Below the pieces are notes generated by a model. That model saw only the letters and a list, made by a program, of their open reading frames with translations. It was not told where the DNA came from and searched no databases. From the NCBI GenBank assembly GCA_002336915.1, contig DDET01000061.1, positions 1 to 64,000 on the forward strand: DNA of 64,000 nucleotides, in the 5' to 3' direction. Of this stretch, positions 18,059 through 25,709 are shown piece after piece. The translations under genes and the position numbers were made by a program. Positions within the stretch are counted from its first letter, which is position 1. Each line of letters opens with the position of its first letter. The DNA comes from Bacteroidetes bacterium UBA1947. GTDB lineage: Bacteria; Bacteroidota; Bacteroidia; Chitinophagales; Chitinophagaceae.

Positions 18059-18436
18059 TCAAGCGCGCTTGCGGAAGACCTTATGGAAGGCGCGCACCAG
18101 TAATGAGCGGCGCTTGTCCTGCGGCTTCATGGTTTTTTCCAGCCAGTCGATAGCGCCCTGGTTGGATACGGCTTTGAGGGTGAGCAGGCCTTCTATTATG
18201 CCCAGTACCGATACAAAGATCTCGCCCTTGTCGGAGCGCAGCATGGCGGTAGTGCCGAGCTGGGGTTTATTGAATACTTTTTTAATGTCGAATGTATCTA
18301 CCAGCCGCTGGAATTTTTTGGCTGTGGGGTTGTCATTGCTTGTCCAGTTGCCATCAAAATAGCCCATATCGCTGGCTACTATCTCGTAGCTGCCAATTTC
18401 CTCGCCTTGCCAAAATAGTTTGTAATGCTCGCTCAT
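18059..18436 (-). CDS. Conserved hypothetical protein, 125 aa
   Basis: Start 18436 (MSEHYKLFWQGEEIG) is preferred; an upstream ATG at 18511 adds 25 residues of different character that would run into the direct repeat. The sequence is a soluble mixed alpha/beta protein with a basic C terminus (KTMKPQDKRRS...FRKRA) and no recognised motif. It has base composition like the rest of the chromosome, in contrast to the A/T-rich genes immediately upstream, so it marks the left border of the island rather than belonging to it. Confidence 0.6.
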   Translation of the reverse strand: MSEHYKLFWQGEEIGSYEIVASDMGYFDGNWTSNDNPTAKKFQRLVDTFDIKKVFNKPQLGTTAMLRSDKGEIFVSVLGIIEGLLTLKAVSNQGAIDWLEKTMKPQDKRRSLLVRAFHKVFRKRA

Positions 18437-18514
18437 GTGTTCAGGGGTGATTCGGAATCCTCTAATAGTTGGCGAAAATAGTAATTTCTTGTTTTTGTTT
18501 AAGACGTTCAAGTT

Positions 18515-18571
18515 GAAAAGACTTGAACATTTGCAGACACAAGTGGGAAAACACTTGCGCCAATTGGGGGT
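18515..18571 (+). repeat. 57-bp direct repeat, copy 1, 3' of the RelA/SpoT gene
   Basis: Runs from GAAAAGACTTGAACATTTGC to AATTGGGGGT and matches 19769-19824 except for a few differences. It ends 14 nt beyond the RelA/SpoT-domain gene stop. It contains CAAGTG-6 nt-CACTTG, and with flanking bases an 8-bp hairpin GTTCAAGT / ACTTGAAC. Confidence 0.85.
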
Positions 18572-18585
18572 ATTCGCAAGTAGTT

Positions 18586-19656
18586 CTAAGCAAGTTCATT
18601 ATGAAGAACGATAGCCCTCTTAACGCTGCTCCATATCTTTGTAGACCATCCTTCGCCACCATATTCGTCTAATTCTCTTTCATTCAAATAACTTAATAAA
18701 AGTAGTAATAATGTGAAAGAAGGACTCGTTGACCAACTTTTGCTCGTATTTTCTTGATATACAAGTTTTAGATAGTTTTCAGATTTCGGTGAGGCTGTTT
18801 TTAGGAAGATATCTAGCGCTGTTATAGTCTTTAGTCCTAACATCTTTAGTACCTTAAGGATTTCCGATAGGTACTTTTTAGTATTTTTAGTATCCTTATT
18901 TACGTGAAAGCCTGCTAGTTTGGAACTGCGTTTGATCTCTTCCAACGAATCATTAGGTTTAGAAAGATACTCTTCTAATGTGATAATGTTTAATTCTTCA
19001 TAAACTTTTGTATTGTCAATAAGTTCTTTATTTACTATTGCTCTCGAGACTTCAATATGTTGATCCCTAATAGTTTGGAAAGACTCATCAGCTAATTCAA
19101 TTAACCCTGCAAGTCTGAATAATTTTCTTTTGAGTACGCTTGGAATCTCATATTCCTTTTTATATTCTAACTCGTGAGAGATTGAAGCCCATGCATGTTG
19201 TAAAACAGTTCTGACTTGTATTTCACATTTAATATTTTTAAAGTCCTCCCATTCAGGCAGATTATTCCTTTTGTTATTTACTGTGACAACATAATGGTAT
19301 GATAGATAGCCAAACTGGTCTTCATTCAAAGTAGCACTTTTATCTATAGAATTGTCTTCATCAACATCAAAATTTGCTCTAATTATTTTATCAATTTTAT
19401 CAACATCGTCACTATAATATAATATTATTCTAACGCCACATAAGTCGGTGATTTCATTCAAAGGGTCTTGGTATTTATCCTTTTTTCTTTCAATCTTGCT
19501 TTCAAAACTCTCTATTGATTTAGTGCGTTTTTCAACTAAATGAAAATTTACACTTTTACTTTTTAATAGAGTCAGTAAAAGGCTTTCTATTTTACCAGTA
19601 AAGTCCAAGTAATTAGGCCGTATTCTGTTATACTGCTCTATTGCCGAATTTTTCAT
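18586..19656 (-). CDS. RelA/SpoT-domain nucleotidyltransferase with novel C-terminal region
   Basis: 356-aa protein. Residues about 25-200 form a RelA/SpoT synthetase fold: VEKRTKSIESFESKIERK, DLCGVRI (Asp71), FGYLSYHYV, and EIQVRT...QHAWASISHELEYK with Glu145. Asp71 and Glu145 match the metal-binding and catalytic acids of small alarmone synthetases. No HD hydrolase, TGS or ACT domain is present. Residues 200-356 match nothing I recognise. Possible activities are (p)ppGpp synthesis, or nucleotide/tRNA modification as in toxic SAS and CapRel-type antiphage proteins. The gene is visibly A/T-rich and is bracketed by two copies of a 57-bp repeat. Domain call is strong, function unknown. Confidence 0.85.
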   Translation of the reverse strand: MKNSAIEQYNRIRPNYLDFTGKIESLLLTLLKSKSVNFHLVEKRTKSIESFESKIERKKDKYQDPLNEITDLCGVRIILYYSDDVDKIDKIIRANFDVDEDNSIDKSATLNEDQFGYLSYHYVVTVNNKRNNLPEWEDFKNIKCEIQVRTVLQHAWASISHELEYKKEYEIPSVLKRKLFRLAGLIELADESFQTIRDQHIEVSRAIVNKELIDNTKVYEELNIITLEEYLSKPNDSLEEIKRSSKLAGFHVNKDTKNTKKYLSEILKVLKMLGLKTITALDIFLKTASPKSENYLKLVYQENTSKSWSTSPSFTLLLLLLSYLNERELDEYGGEGWSTKIWSSVKRAIVLHNELA

Positions 19657-19768
19657 AGTATGGAAAATTACTAAAAAATATTGTTTAAAATGCTGGTGGG
19701 CAATGTCTCTCTACAAGTTTAAGTAGAGGGCATATTAGGTACTACGCCGATCGCGGAGTATTTAACTC

Positions 19769-19824
19769 GAAAAGACTTGAACATTTGCAGGCACAAGTGG
19801 AAAACACTTGCGCCAATCGGGGGT
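19769..19824 (+). repeat. 57-bp direct repeat, copy 2, 3' of the AlbA_2 gene
   Basis: Same sequence as 18515-18571 with a few substitutions and one base fewer. It ends 10 nt beyond the stop of the AlbA_2 gene. Internal imperfect hairpin GGC-a-CAAGTG / CACTTG-c-GCC. It is not followed by a T run on either strand, so it is not an ordinary terminator. Confidence 0.85.
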
Positions 19825-19834
19825 GTGCACAAAT

Positions 19835-20866
19835 TTACCGTCCAATTATTTCGCTTATTCTTTGCTCCTCGGTTTTTCCCAGCGCGTCACTATGATCAAA
19901 TGAATAGCGGTTTTCATCTAACTCAACAAAAAAGGTGTTAGCATCAGCTTGTAGATTATTTAAATTAATTCTCAATTTATATTTGGATAAGAGTAATGGC
20001 GAATTCTCGCCTCCAAAATAAAACCAAATTTCCAATTCACAGCCATTGTCCATTTGGTGAGTTGTCAATCTTACAGATTCAGATCGACGGTAAGGACTGT
20101 TATAGTATATTGTATCGTTTACAGATATTCTTAATTCGTGCCCATCCATAAAGTACGTATCGTTCGGCCCCATTGCTATATGCCTTGAATAAACTGCTCC
20201 GCGACCTACAATAATTCTGTAGTTGGCCTTGTGCTCATTTTGAAGTTTTGATAAGTTGAATATGATAGATACCAAGTTGAATGTGATAAAAGGCCCTTGA
20301 TGATAAAAGTCCTCGACCATAATGTACCCTTTCAGTTTGGGGTAGGTAATTTTTTTAAACAGAGCTTCTATGTAGTGATGTGGTGCTGGTTTGGTTTGCC
20401 CATCAATACGCATATAATATATGCTCCGAAACTGGTGTGGACTGTATTCGCTTTGAGAAATATCAATTAGATAAATGTTGTTCCCATTGCCATTCTCAAT
20501 TCTCTTAAAATATATGCTATTTGGTGCGGGAGTAATGGAGTCAGTAATCCGGTTAATAAAATAATCTTTTTCTATTAGGGAACTTACCGGCGAGAGATCG
20601 CCAGTAAATACTTTCTCATTTCGTCCTGGTGGAATGTTCCCTATTGGTGCCCCCCATATTATTAATCCGCCACTTGAGTTCAAGAAAGCACAAATGCTTC
20701 TGATAATTCCATTCTCTTTCTCTCGTTGATTATTTTCTCCAGGGAATGTAAATGATTTGAATTCTATTTTGTCAGATTCCTCTCTTTCAATAGCGAAGAA
20801 ATCAATTACGTCTTGATAACTAATCTCATCGGGTCCCTTTCCGAAATATTGTGATATATAGCTCAT
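19835..20866 (-). CDS. AlbA_2 (Schlafen-type) putative nucleic-acid/ATP-binding protein
   Basis: 343 aa. Residues about 15-165 match the AlbA_2 domain: DKIEFKSF (32-39), ICAFLNSSGGLIIWG (58-72) and YYMRIDGQTKPA (150-161). Residues 170-343 are beta-rich and unfamiliar. Proteins with this N-terminal domain include Schlafen relatives and many prokaryotic genes annotated as ATP-binding or transcriptional regulators, often in mobile or defence islands. The gene starts 4 nt after the stop of the 348-aa gene, so they form one operon. Base composition is A/T-rich. A nucleic-acid-directed role in defence is inference. Confidence 0.75.
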   Translation of the reverse strand: MSYISQYFGKGPDEISYQDVIDFFAIEREESDKIEFKSFTFPGENNQREKENGIIRSICAFLNSSGGLIIWGAPIGNIPPGRNEKVFTGDLSPVSSLIEKDYFINRITDSITPAPNSIYFKRIENGNGNNIYLIDISQSEYSPHQFRSIYYMRIDGQTKPAPHHYIEALFKKITYPKLKGYIMVEDFYHQGPFITFNLVSIIFNLSKLQNEHKANYRIIVGRGAVYSRHIAMGPNDTYFMDGHELRISVNDTIYYNSPYRRSESVRLTTHQMDNGCELEIWFYFGGENSPLLLSKYKLRINLNNLQADANTFFVELDENRYSFDHSDALGKTEEQRISEIIGR

Positions 20867-20870
20867 AGTA

Positions 20871-21917
20871 TTAAAAATTTGCGTTGCCTTGTGAATTACT
20901 CAGCTTTATGGCTTTCAACGTTTCCGATATTTGCATCGGATATCCACCTTCGAAATATTCAAAAGTTAGTGGATTTCCTGAAAGAAAAAGGCATGTTAAA
21001 TCAATCCATTTATCTATACTTACTTCTCCATTTAATTTAAATAGCTTTTCTGATAAAGTTTTAATCTGACTATTGTTCTTGTTGTTATAATTAAAATCTG
21101 AATCACGGCGAGCGTAATATTCTTCCTTCGTATAGTAGTGAATGGCACCATCAAAATGTCTAACTGTATCGTTATTTATATCGACTTCTGCGTGAACGTA
21201 TCTTACTGGGAAGAAAACTGTGTTGTTCTTGATAATATTAATATTATCTGTTTTAAACTCTTCCGCTTGAAAAACTTTTATACCGTCTTTCGATGACCAT
21301 TTGATATCTAACGAATACGCACTTTTAAAAATAAAGTCGACCTGAAAATCATCTAAATAAGCTGGAGGTTTTAACTTTATTATGTCATCAGATATTTTGC
21401 GAATATTTCTGTTGAATTTTGCTCCCCACCACATATCATGCTCCATATACATAGGCCCATTCAAATCAATTCGCACCCTGTCGAAATCTAAAGAAATGTA
21501 AGGGTCAATTTTCAGATCGTTTATACCCCAAAAAGAATCAATAAACCCAGGCAAGAAATTATTTTTGGGGTTATAGGCCCTTCTGAAATTTGGGTGGGGC
21601 ATTAACATATAGCTGTCGCTAGCCAGATAACCGCTAAAAAAGCGTTTTCTTTCAAATTTTGTATTTAACGTCCGAAAATTTAGTAACCCTTCTTTGTCCC
21701 TGACTAGCTCAGGACATAAAAACCCAACCAAATTTGGATAACTTGCTATCACACCAATGGTCCGAATATATTGAAAATGCTCTCTCTTTAAGATAAGGCC
21801 TTTTAATAGAAGTAATTTCTTGAAACTCTCAATTAGGGCTGAGTGTTTTTCTAATTCCTCTTCTGCTTCCTCCAACAGTCCTTGTTCATATTTTTTTAGT
21901 CTTTCCTCGTAACTCAT
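20871..21917 (-). CDS. Unrecognised 348-aa island protein
   Basis: No family recognised. Residues 1-45 are highly charged and helical (YEERLKKYEQGLLEEAEEELEKH is 4-rich in Glu/Lys heptads), suggesting a coiled coil. The middle is rich in aromatic and Asn/Asp residues (for example MYMEHDMWWGAKFNRN near 150). It has no signal peptide or membrane span, so it is probably cytosolic. It is the first gene of a two-gene unit with the AlbA_2 protein, 4 nt apart, and both start MSY. A/T-rich composition matches the other island genes. It is the least explained protein in the island. Confidence 0.75.
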   Translation of the reverse strand: MSYEERLKKYEQGLLEEAEEELEKHSALIESFKKLLLLKGLILKREHFQYIRTIGVIASYPNLVGFLCPELVRDKEGLLNFRTLNTKFERKRFFSGYLASDSYMLMPHPNFRRAYNPKNNFLPGFIDSFWGINDLKIDPYISLDFDRVRIDLNGPMYMEHDMWWGAKFNRNIRKISDDIIKLKPPAYLDDFQVDFIFKSAYSLDIKWSSKDGIKVFQAEEFKTDNINIIKNNTVFFPVRYVHAEVDINNDTVRHFDGAIHYYTKEEYYARRDSDFNYNNKNNSQIKTLSEKLFKLNGEVSIDKWIDLTCLFLSGNPLTFEYFEGGYPMQISETLKAIKLSNSQGNANF

Positions 21918-21974
21918 AGCTATGAAATATACCTAAAGATAGAACATGTGATTTTGAATAATGTCTTGTAATGC

Positions 21975-21998
21975 AAAATGTGGATATCATTATTTGGA
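21975..21998 (-). repeat. 24-nt dispersed motif, site B
   Basis: AAAATGTGGATATC then TTATTTGGA on the plus strand; differs from site C by one base in 24. Located between divergent 348-aa island gene and the delta-60-repeat T9SS-cargo gene. Confidence 0.6.
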
Positions 21999-22006
21999 TC
22001 TAATAT

Positions 22007-22042
22007 CCTCTTACATAAAACTTCCGCCCTCTTACATAAAAC
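22007..22042 (+). repeat. 15-bp direct repeat with 21-bp period
   Basis: CCTCTTACATAAAAC occurs at 22007-22021 and 22028-22042, a spacing of two helical turns, about 60-95 nt before the delta-60 gene. It could be a pair of regulator-binding sites. Confidence 0.5.
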
Positions 22043-22085
22043 ATCGCGGGCCGGTTTTTCCCTGCATTCGTATTTGCTTAATTTC

Positions 22086-22107
22086 AACATAGTCTAAAAA
22101 CTATGTT
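22086..22107 (+). promoter_or_regulatory. Hairpin overlapping the start of the delta-60 gene
   Basis: AACATAGT (22086-22093) and ACTATGTT (22100-22107) form a perfect 8-bp stem with loop CTAAAA. The right arm includes ATG 22103 and ends 2 nt before ATG 22109, so folding could hide the start. Confidence 0.45.
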
Positions 22108-22108
22108 T

Positions 22109-23644
22109 ATGAAAAAACTCTTACTTACTGCTTTTATCTGCACTTTATCGATAGCCTCCTTTGCGCAGGCGGGTACGCTGGACAGTACTTTTGGTGTGGA
22201 TGGCGTGGTGAACTCACTGGTGGACTCAGGCGCCACATGCTGGAAGCTGATAGCCCTGCCGGGCAATAAGCTGCTGGCAGCAGGCAATTATAAAAAGAAC
22301 GGCAGGTTCGTACCCCATATAACGCGCTACAGTGCCGATGGTAGTATAGATAATAGCTTCGCTACCAATGGTACGGCTATAGCCGACGATACCACAAGTA
22401 TATCCATCTTTGGTGCTGTGATGCAGCCCGATGGTAAGGTGCTGGTGTGCGGCGATTATTATAATGGGGCAGGCTATAATTTCAGGCTGGTACGCTTTAA
22501 GGCCGATGGAAGCGTGGATAGCAGCTTTGGCAATAATGGCAGGGTAAGTACACCTGTGGGTAATGGCAGTAGCGATAATATAGGTCGCAATGTGCTGCTG
22601 CAGGCCGATGGCAAGATCATAATGGCGGGCACCACTTACGTGAATGGTAACAGCGATTTTATTGTGTTGCGGTATAAGACCGATGGGCTGCTGGATTCCA
22701 GCTACGGTACCAATGGTATGACCGTGACCGCTATAGGCAGTTTGGCCGACAATGCCTATGCAATAGCCATGCAGGCCGATGGCAAGGTGATACATGTGGG
22801 CGATCATTACGATGGCAGCCTCTGGAGCCTGGCAGTACTGCGTTATGATACCAGCGGTCATCTTGATAATGGTTTCGGTACCGGCGGGCAGGTGGTAATG
22901 CCGCTGGGCACAGGCGATATTTATGGCTATTCGGTACTGGTGCAGGGCAGCCAAAAGATAGTGGTGGGTGCCTTTAGCCAAACCTATAATAATACCTTAC
23001 TGCGCTTTAATAGCGATGGCAGCCAGGATAATTCATTTGGCGATAATGGTATTTGCTACCGCAGCTTTGCTACCAGCGACCATGCCAATTTCATAGATAC
23101 CCTGAGCAATGGCGATATTATATTGGCCAACAGGTCGACGCTGAACAGTACTTATGCCTTTGCCAAATTTTCGGGCGAGGGGCTGCTGGATACCTCGATA
23201 GGTGACTCGGGCCTGGTGGTGGTGACCGTGAACAATGGCTACGACTATAGCACTACGGTGGCTGTGGATGGGAGCAACCATATCATTATAGGCGGCTACA
23301 CCAATACGGCCAATGGCAATAATATTGTGATGGCGAGGTTCAAATCGGGAGTGCCTGTGGGGATCAAGGAGCATCGTGTATTGCACGATGCAATGCTGTA
23401 TCCTAATCCGGCAGAGGGGGATTTGGTTTTAGATTATGCACTGGCTGATAATGACCGGATATCCGTTTCTGTGTATGATGAACTTGGACGCCTGGGCATG
23501 CGGGTGAAGGACAAAGAGCAGCAGTATGCGGGTAAGCAATCGCTGCACTTTACATTGAGCAAAGGACTGCCGGCGGGTAATTATGTACTTAGCATTGCGG
23601 GTAGTAAGGGTGTGTATGGGACGGTGAAGTTTGTGAAGCGGTAG
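22109..23644 (+). CDS. Secreted delta-60-repeat protein with T9SS sorting domain
   Basis: About 511 aa: signal peptide (MKKLLLTAFICTLSIASFAQ), then roughly seven tandem repeats of the delta-60 type, each with DSTFGxDG/DxSFGNNG and QADGKI elements about 55-60 residues apart (residues 25-415), which build a beta-propeller. The C-terminal YPNPAEGD, YDELGR and final YGTVKFVKR form a type A sorting domain. ATG 22109 starts the signal peptide; ATG 22103 two codons upstream is also usable and lies inside a hairpin. It is a cell-surface or released protein of unknown ligand. Confidence 0.82.
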   Translation: MKKLLLTAFICTLSIASFAQAGTLDSTFGVDGVVNSLVDSGATCWKLIALPGNKLLAAGNYKKNGRFVPHITRYSADGSIDNSFATNGTAIADDTTSISIFGAVMQPDGKVLVCGDYYNGAGYNFRLVRFKADGSVDSSFGNNGRVSTPVGNGSSDNIGRNVLLQADGKIIMAGTTYVNGNSDFIVLRYKTDGLLDSSYGTNGMTVTAIGSLADNAYAIAMQADGKVIHVGDHYDGSLWSLAVLRYDTSGHLDNGFGTGGQVVMPLGTGDIYGYSVLVQGSQKIVVGAFSQTYNNTLLRFNSDGSQDNSFGDNGICYRSFATSDHANFIDTLSNGDIILANRSTLNSTYAFAKFSGEGLLDTSIGDSGLVVVTVNNGYDYSTTVAVDGSNHIIIGGYTNTANGNNIVMARFKSGVPVGIKEHRVLHDAMLYPNPAEGDLVLDYALADNDRISVSVYDELGRLGMRVKDKEQQYAGKQSLHFTLSKGLPAGNYVLSIAGSKGVYGTVKFVKR

Positions 23645-23724
23645 CCACAAGGCAGGAAGGTAAGACGGGTATATTTAAAGGCTCAGGGCTGATCTACAGG
23701 GTTTTTATTAAAAATAAAATGAAT

Positions 23725-23732
23725 TAGCTTTG
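23725..23732 (+). promoter_or_regulatory. -7 promoter element before the 23749 gene
   Basis: TAGCTTTG matches TAnnTTTG and ends 17 nt before the start codon; no good TTG box is seen at the right distance. Confidence 0.4.
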
Positions 23733-23748
23733 CCCTTTACTTATTCTT

Positions 23749-24426
23749 ATGAGGCGAAATCTCTTTTTCTTCCTGCTCACGTTTTTAGCATATAAGGCTT
23801 CGGCACAGAACGACCTGGCCATGGCGGCACCCGGTGGCACCATAACAGCGCCTGTTTCGGGCTGTGGCCTTACCGCTACCGAGAATGTAACGGTGAGTAT
23901 ATTCAATTTTGGCAGCACATTGCCTGCGGGCACAGCTTTCAATGTGAGCTATGTAATAAATGCCGGGGCACCGGTTACGGAATTGGTGGTGCTGGGCAGC
24001 CCGCTGACCTCTAACAGCAGGTTTACCTATACGTTTGTAACCCAGGCCAATTTATCTGTGCCCGGCCCCTATACATTTGATGCTACCGTATCTCTTGCCG
24101 GTGATGTTAGCCCGGCCAATGATGCTTTCACAGGCCACCTTGTTACCAATACTGCGCCCTCTGTGGGAGGCACTATAGCCGGCGGTGGTAATGTATCATG
24201 CGGCGCTTCGGGTGTTGTTACGCTGTCAGGGCAAACAGGTAATGTTGATCACTGGGAAATATCAACGGATTCCGGAACTACCTGGCTATACTCGCAGAAT
24301 ACGACAACTACACATGCCTATACCGATATCCGGCAGACAACTATGTATCGTGCAGTAGTTATTAATGGTACATGTTCACAGGCAGTTTCAGCAACAAGTA
24401 CTATCACCACTCCAGTTTGTCCATAA
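23749..24426 (+). CDS. Secreted Ig-like/CARDB-type protein without sorting domain
   Basis: 225 aa with signal peptide (MRRNLFFFLLTFLAYKASAQ). Residues 25-135 form a CARDB/Ig-like beta domain with SGCGLTATENVTVSIFN; residues 145-225 form a second Ig-like module containing WEISTDSGTTW. Residues 20-140 are nearly identical to the N-terminal part of the next gene, but this copy stops after TTPVCP and lacks the fibronectin-like module and T9SS tail of its neighbour. It therefore looks like one half of a tandem duplication with a lost or never-acquired C terminus. The two genes are 1 nt apart. Confidence 0.75.
   Translation: MRRNLFFFLLTFLAYKASAQNDLAMAAPGGTITAPVSGCGLTATENVTVSIFNFGSTLPAGTAFNVSYVINAGAPVTELVVLGSPLTSNSRFTYTFVTQANLSVPGPYTFDATVSLAGDVSPANDAFTGHLVTNTAPSVGGTIAGGGNVSCGASGVVTLSGQTGNVDHWEISTDSGTTWLYSQNTTTTHAYTDIRQTTMYRAVVINGTCSQAVSATSTITTPVCP
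23806..24174 (+). repeat. Duplicated segment, copy 1
   Basis: Near-identical to 24485-24853 (offset 679 nt) over most of its length; the two coding sequences differ mainly by synonymous changes. It indicates a recent tandem duplication or gene conversion. Confidence 0.85.
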
Positions 24427-24427
24427 T

Positions 24428-25627
24428 ATGAGAAAGCTATTCGTTTTATACCTGCTTACTTTCATGGCCTTCGCAGCCAGGGCGCAGAACGATCTGTCCA
24501 TAGCATTGCCCTGGGGGGCGATAACAGCGCCTGTTTCGGGCTGTGGCCTTACTGCTACCGAGAATGTAACGGTGAGTATATTTAATTTTGGCAGCACACT
24601 TCCTGCGGGCACAGCCTTCAATGTGAGCTATGTAATAAATGCCGGGGCACCAGTTACGGAATTGGTGGTGCTGGGCAGCCCGCTTACCTCTAACAGCAGG
24701 TTTACCTATACGTTTGTAACCCAGGCCAATTTATCTGTGCCCGGCTCCTATACATTTGATGCTACCGTATCACTTGCCGGCGATATTAGTCCGGCCAACG
24801 ATGCATTCAGCGGCTACCTTGTAACGAATGCGGCATCTTCTGTGGGCGGAACGGTTAGCGGAACTACAACGGTGCCGAGCGGAAACAATAGTGGAGCAGT
24901 TACGCTGACAGGTAATATAGGGCAGGTGGAGCGCTGGGAATTAAGCCGCGATGGCGGCACTACCTGGTTGTGGGTATCGAATACAACTACAAGCCAGGGA
25001 TATCTTAACCTTACCCAAACGACGATGTACCGGGCAAGGCTGAAGAGCGGCGCTTGCTCGTTTGCCTATTCATCGCCTGCGGCTATAACTGTTTCTGCCC
25101 CATTACCCCTCGGCCTGACCGGGGTGACTGCGGTGAATATGGGTAACCGGAATAAGATAGAATGGAGCGTTAGCGACCAGTCGGACTTGCTGAGTTACCA
25201 GGTCGAGAGATCTGCTGATGGTAAAATTTTTGAAGGGCTGGAGGTGATCGGGGCAAAGAATAAATCAATGATCTATGAAACGTACGACAACAGTCCAATT
25301 AGGGGCGTGAATTATTACCGCATTAAAATGGCCGACAGGGATGGTTCTTACACTTATTCTAAGGTGGTTAGTGCCATAATGGATGGCAGTAATGCTTTTG
25401 TTATCAATGCTTATCCAAACCCGGCAAGCGACCGAGTGAATATTGATATAAATGGTGCGGCAAGCGGTACATTGGTACTGACTGATATCGTTGGCGCGGA
25501 GCAAACTTCCACGGTCTTTTCCGGGGGGCATACTGAGATCAACATTGCGACCTTGCCTGCGGGCGTCTATTTTCTGGAATGCAGCAACGGGGTCTCCGCC
25601 AAAACGATCAAACTAATAAAGTACTAG
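24428..25627 (+). CDS. Secreted Ig-like protein with T9SS type A sorting domain
   Basis: 399 aa. The start at 24428 (MRKLFVLYLLTFMAFAARAQ) begins a clear signal peptide, 1 nt after the preceding stop; an ORF reading 21 codons further upstream overlaps the previous gene. Order: CARDB/Ig-like domain (25-140, nearly identical to the upstream gene), Ig-like module with WELSRDGGTTW (about 155-230), fibronectin-like segment with SYQVERSADGKIFE and GVNYYRIKMADRDGSYTYS (235-315), then a sorting domain with YPNPASD, DIVG and final KTIKLIKY. It is a surface or secreted protein of unknown target. Confidence 0.8.
   Translation: MRKLFVLYLLTFMAFAARAQNDLSIALPWGAITAPVSGCGLTATENVTVSIFNFGSTLPAGTAFNVSYVINAGAPVTELVVLGSPLTSNSRFTYTFVTQANLSVPGSYTFDATVSLAGDISPANDAFSGYLVTNAASSVGGTVSGTTTVPSGNNSGAVTLTGNIGQVERWELSRDGGTTWLWVSNTTTSQGYLNLTQTTMYRARLKSGACSFAYSSPAAITVSAPLPLGLTGVTAVNMGNRNKIEWSVSDQSDLLSYQVERSADGKIFEGLEVIGAKNKSMIYETYDNSPIRGVNYYRIKMADRDGSYTYSKVVSAIMDGSNAFVINAYPNPASDRVNIDINGAASGTLVLTDIVGAEQTSTVFSGGHTEINIATLPAGVYFLECSNGVSAKTIKLIKY
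24485..24853 (+). repeat. Duplicated segment, copy 2
   Basis: Counterpart of 23806-24174, encoding the shared CARDB/Ig-like domain. Confidence 0.85.
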
Positions 25628-25709
25628 CTAATAAATGAGCATATTATTTTTTTTGGATTCGTTCCCTGCCGGGTGTAGTTTAAATATCGGAAATGAGCCT
25701 TTTTCAATG

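Noticed and set aside
18515..19824. True integron attC sites at the direct repeats
   Set aside because: The RYYYAAC ... GTTRRRY core pairing could not be found convincingly (only an isolated GTTAAAT beside copy 2), and no integrase is present, so only the layout resembles integron cassettes.
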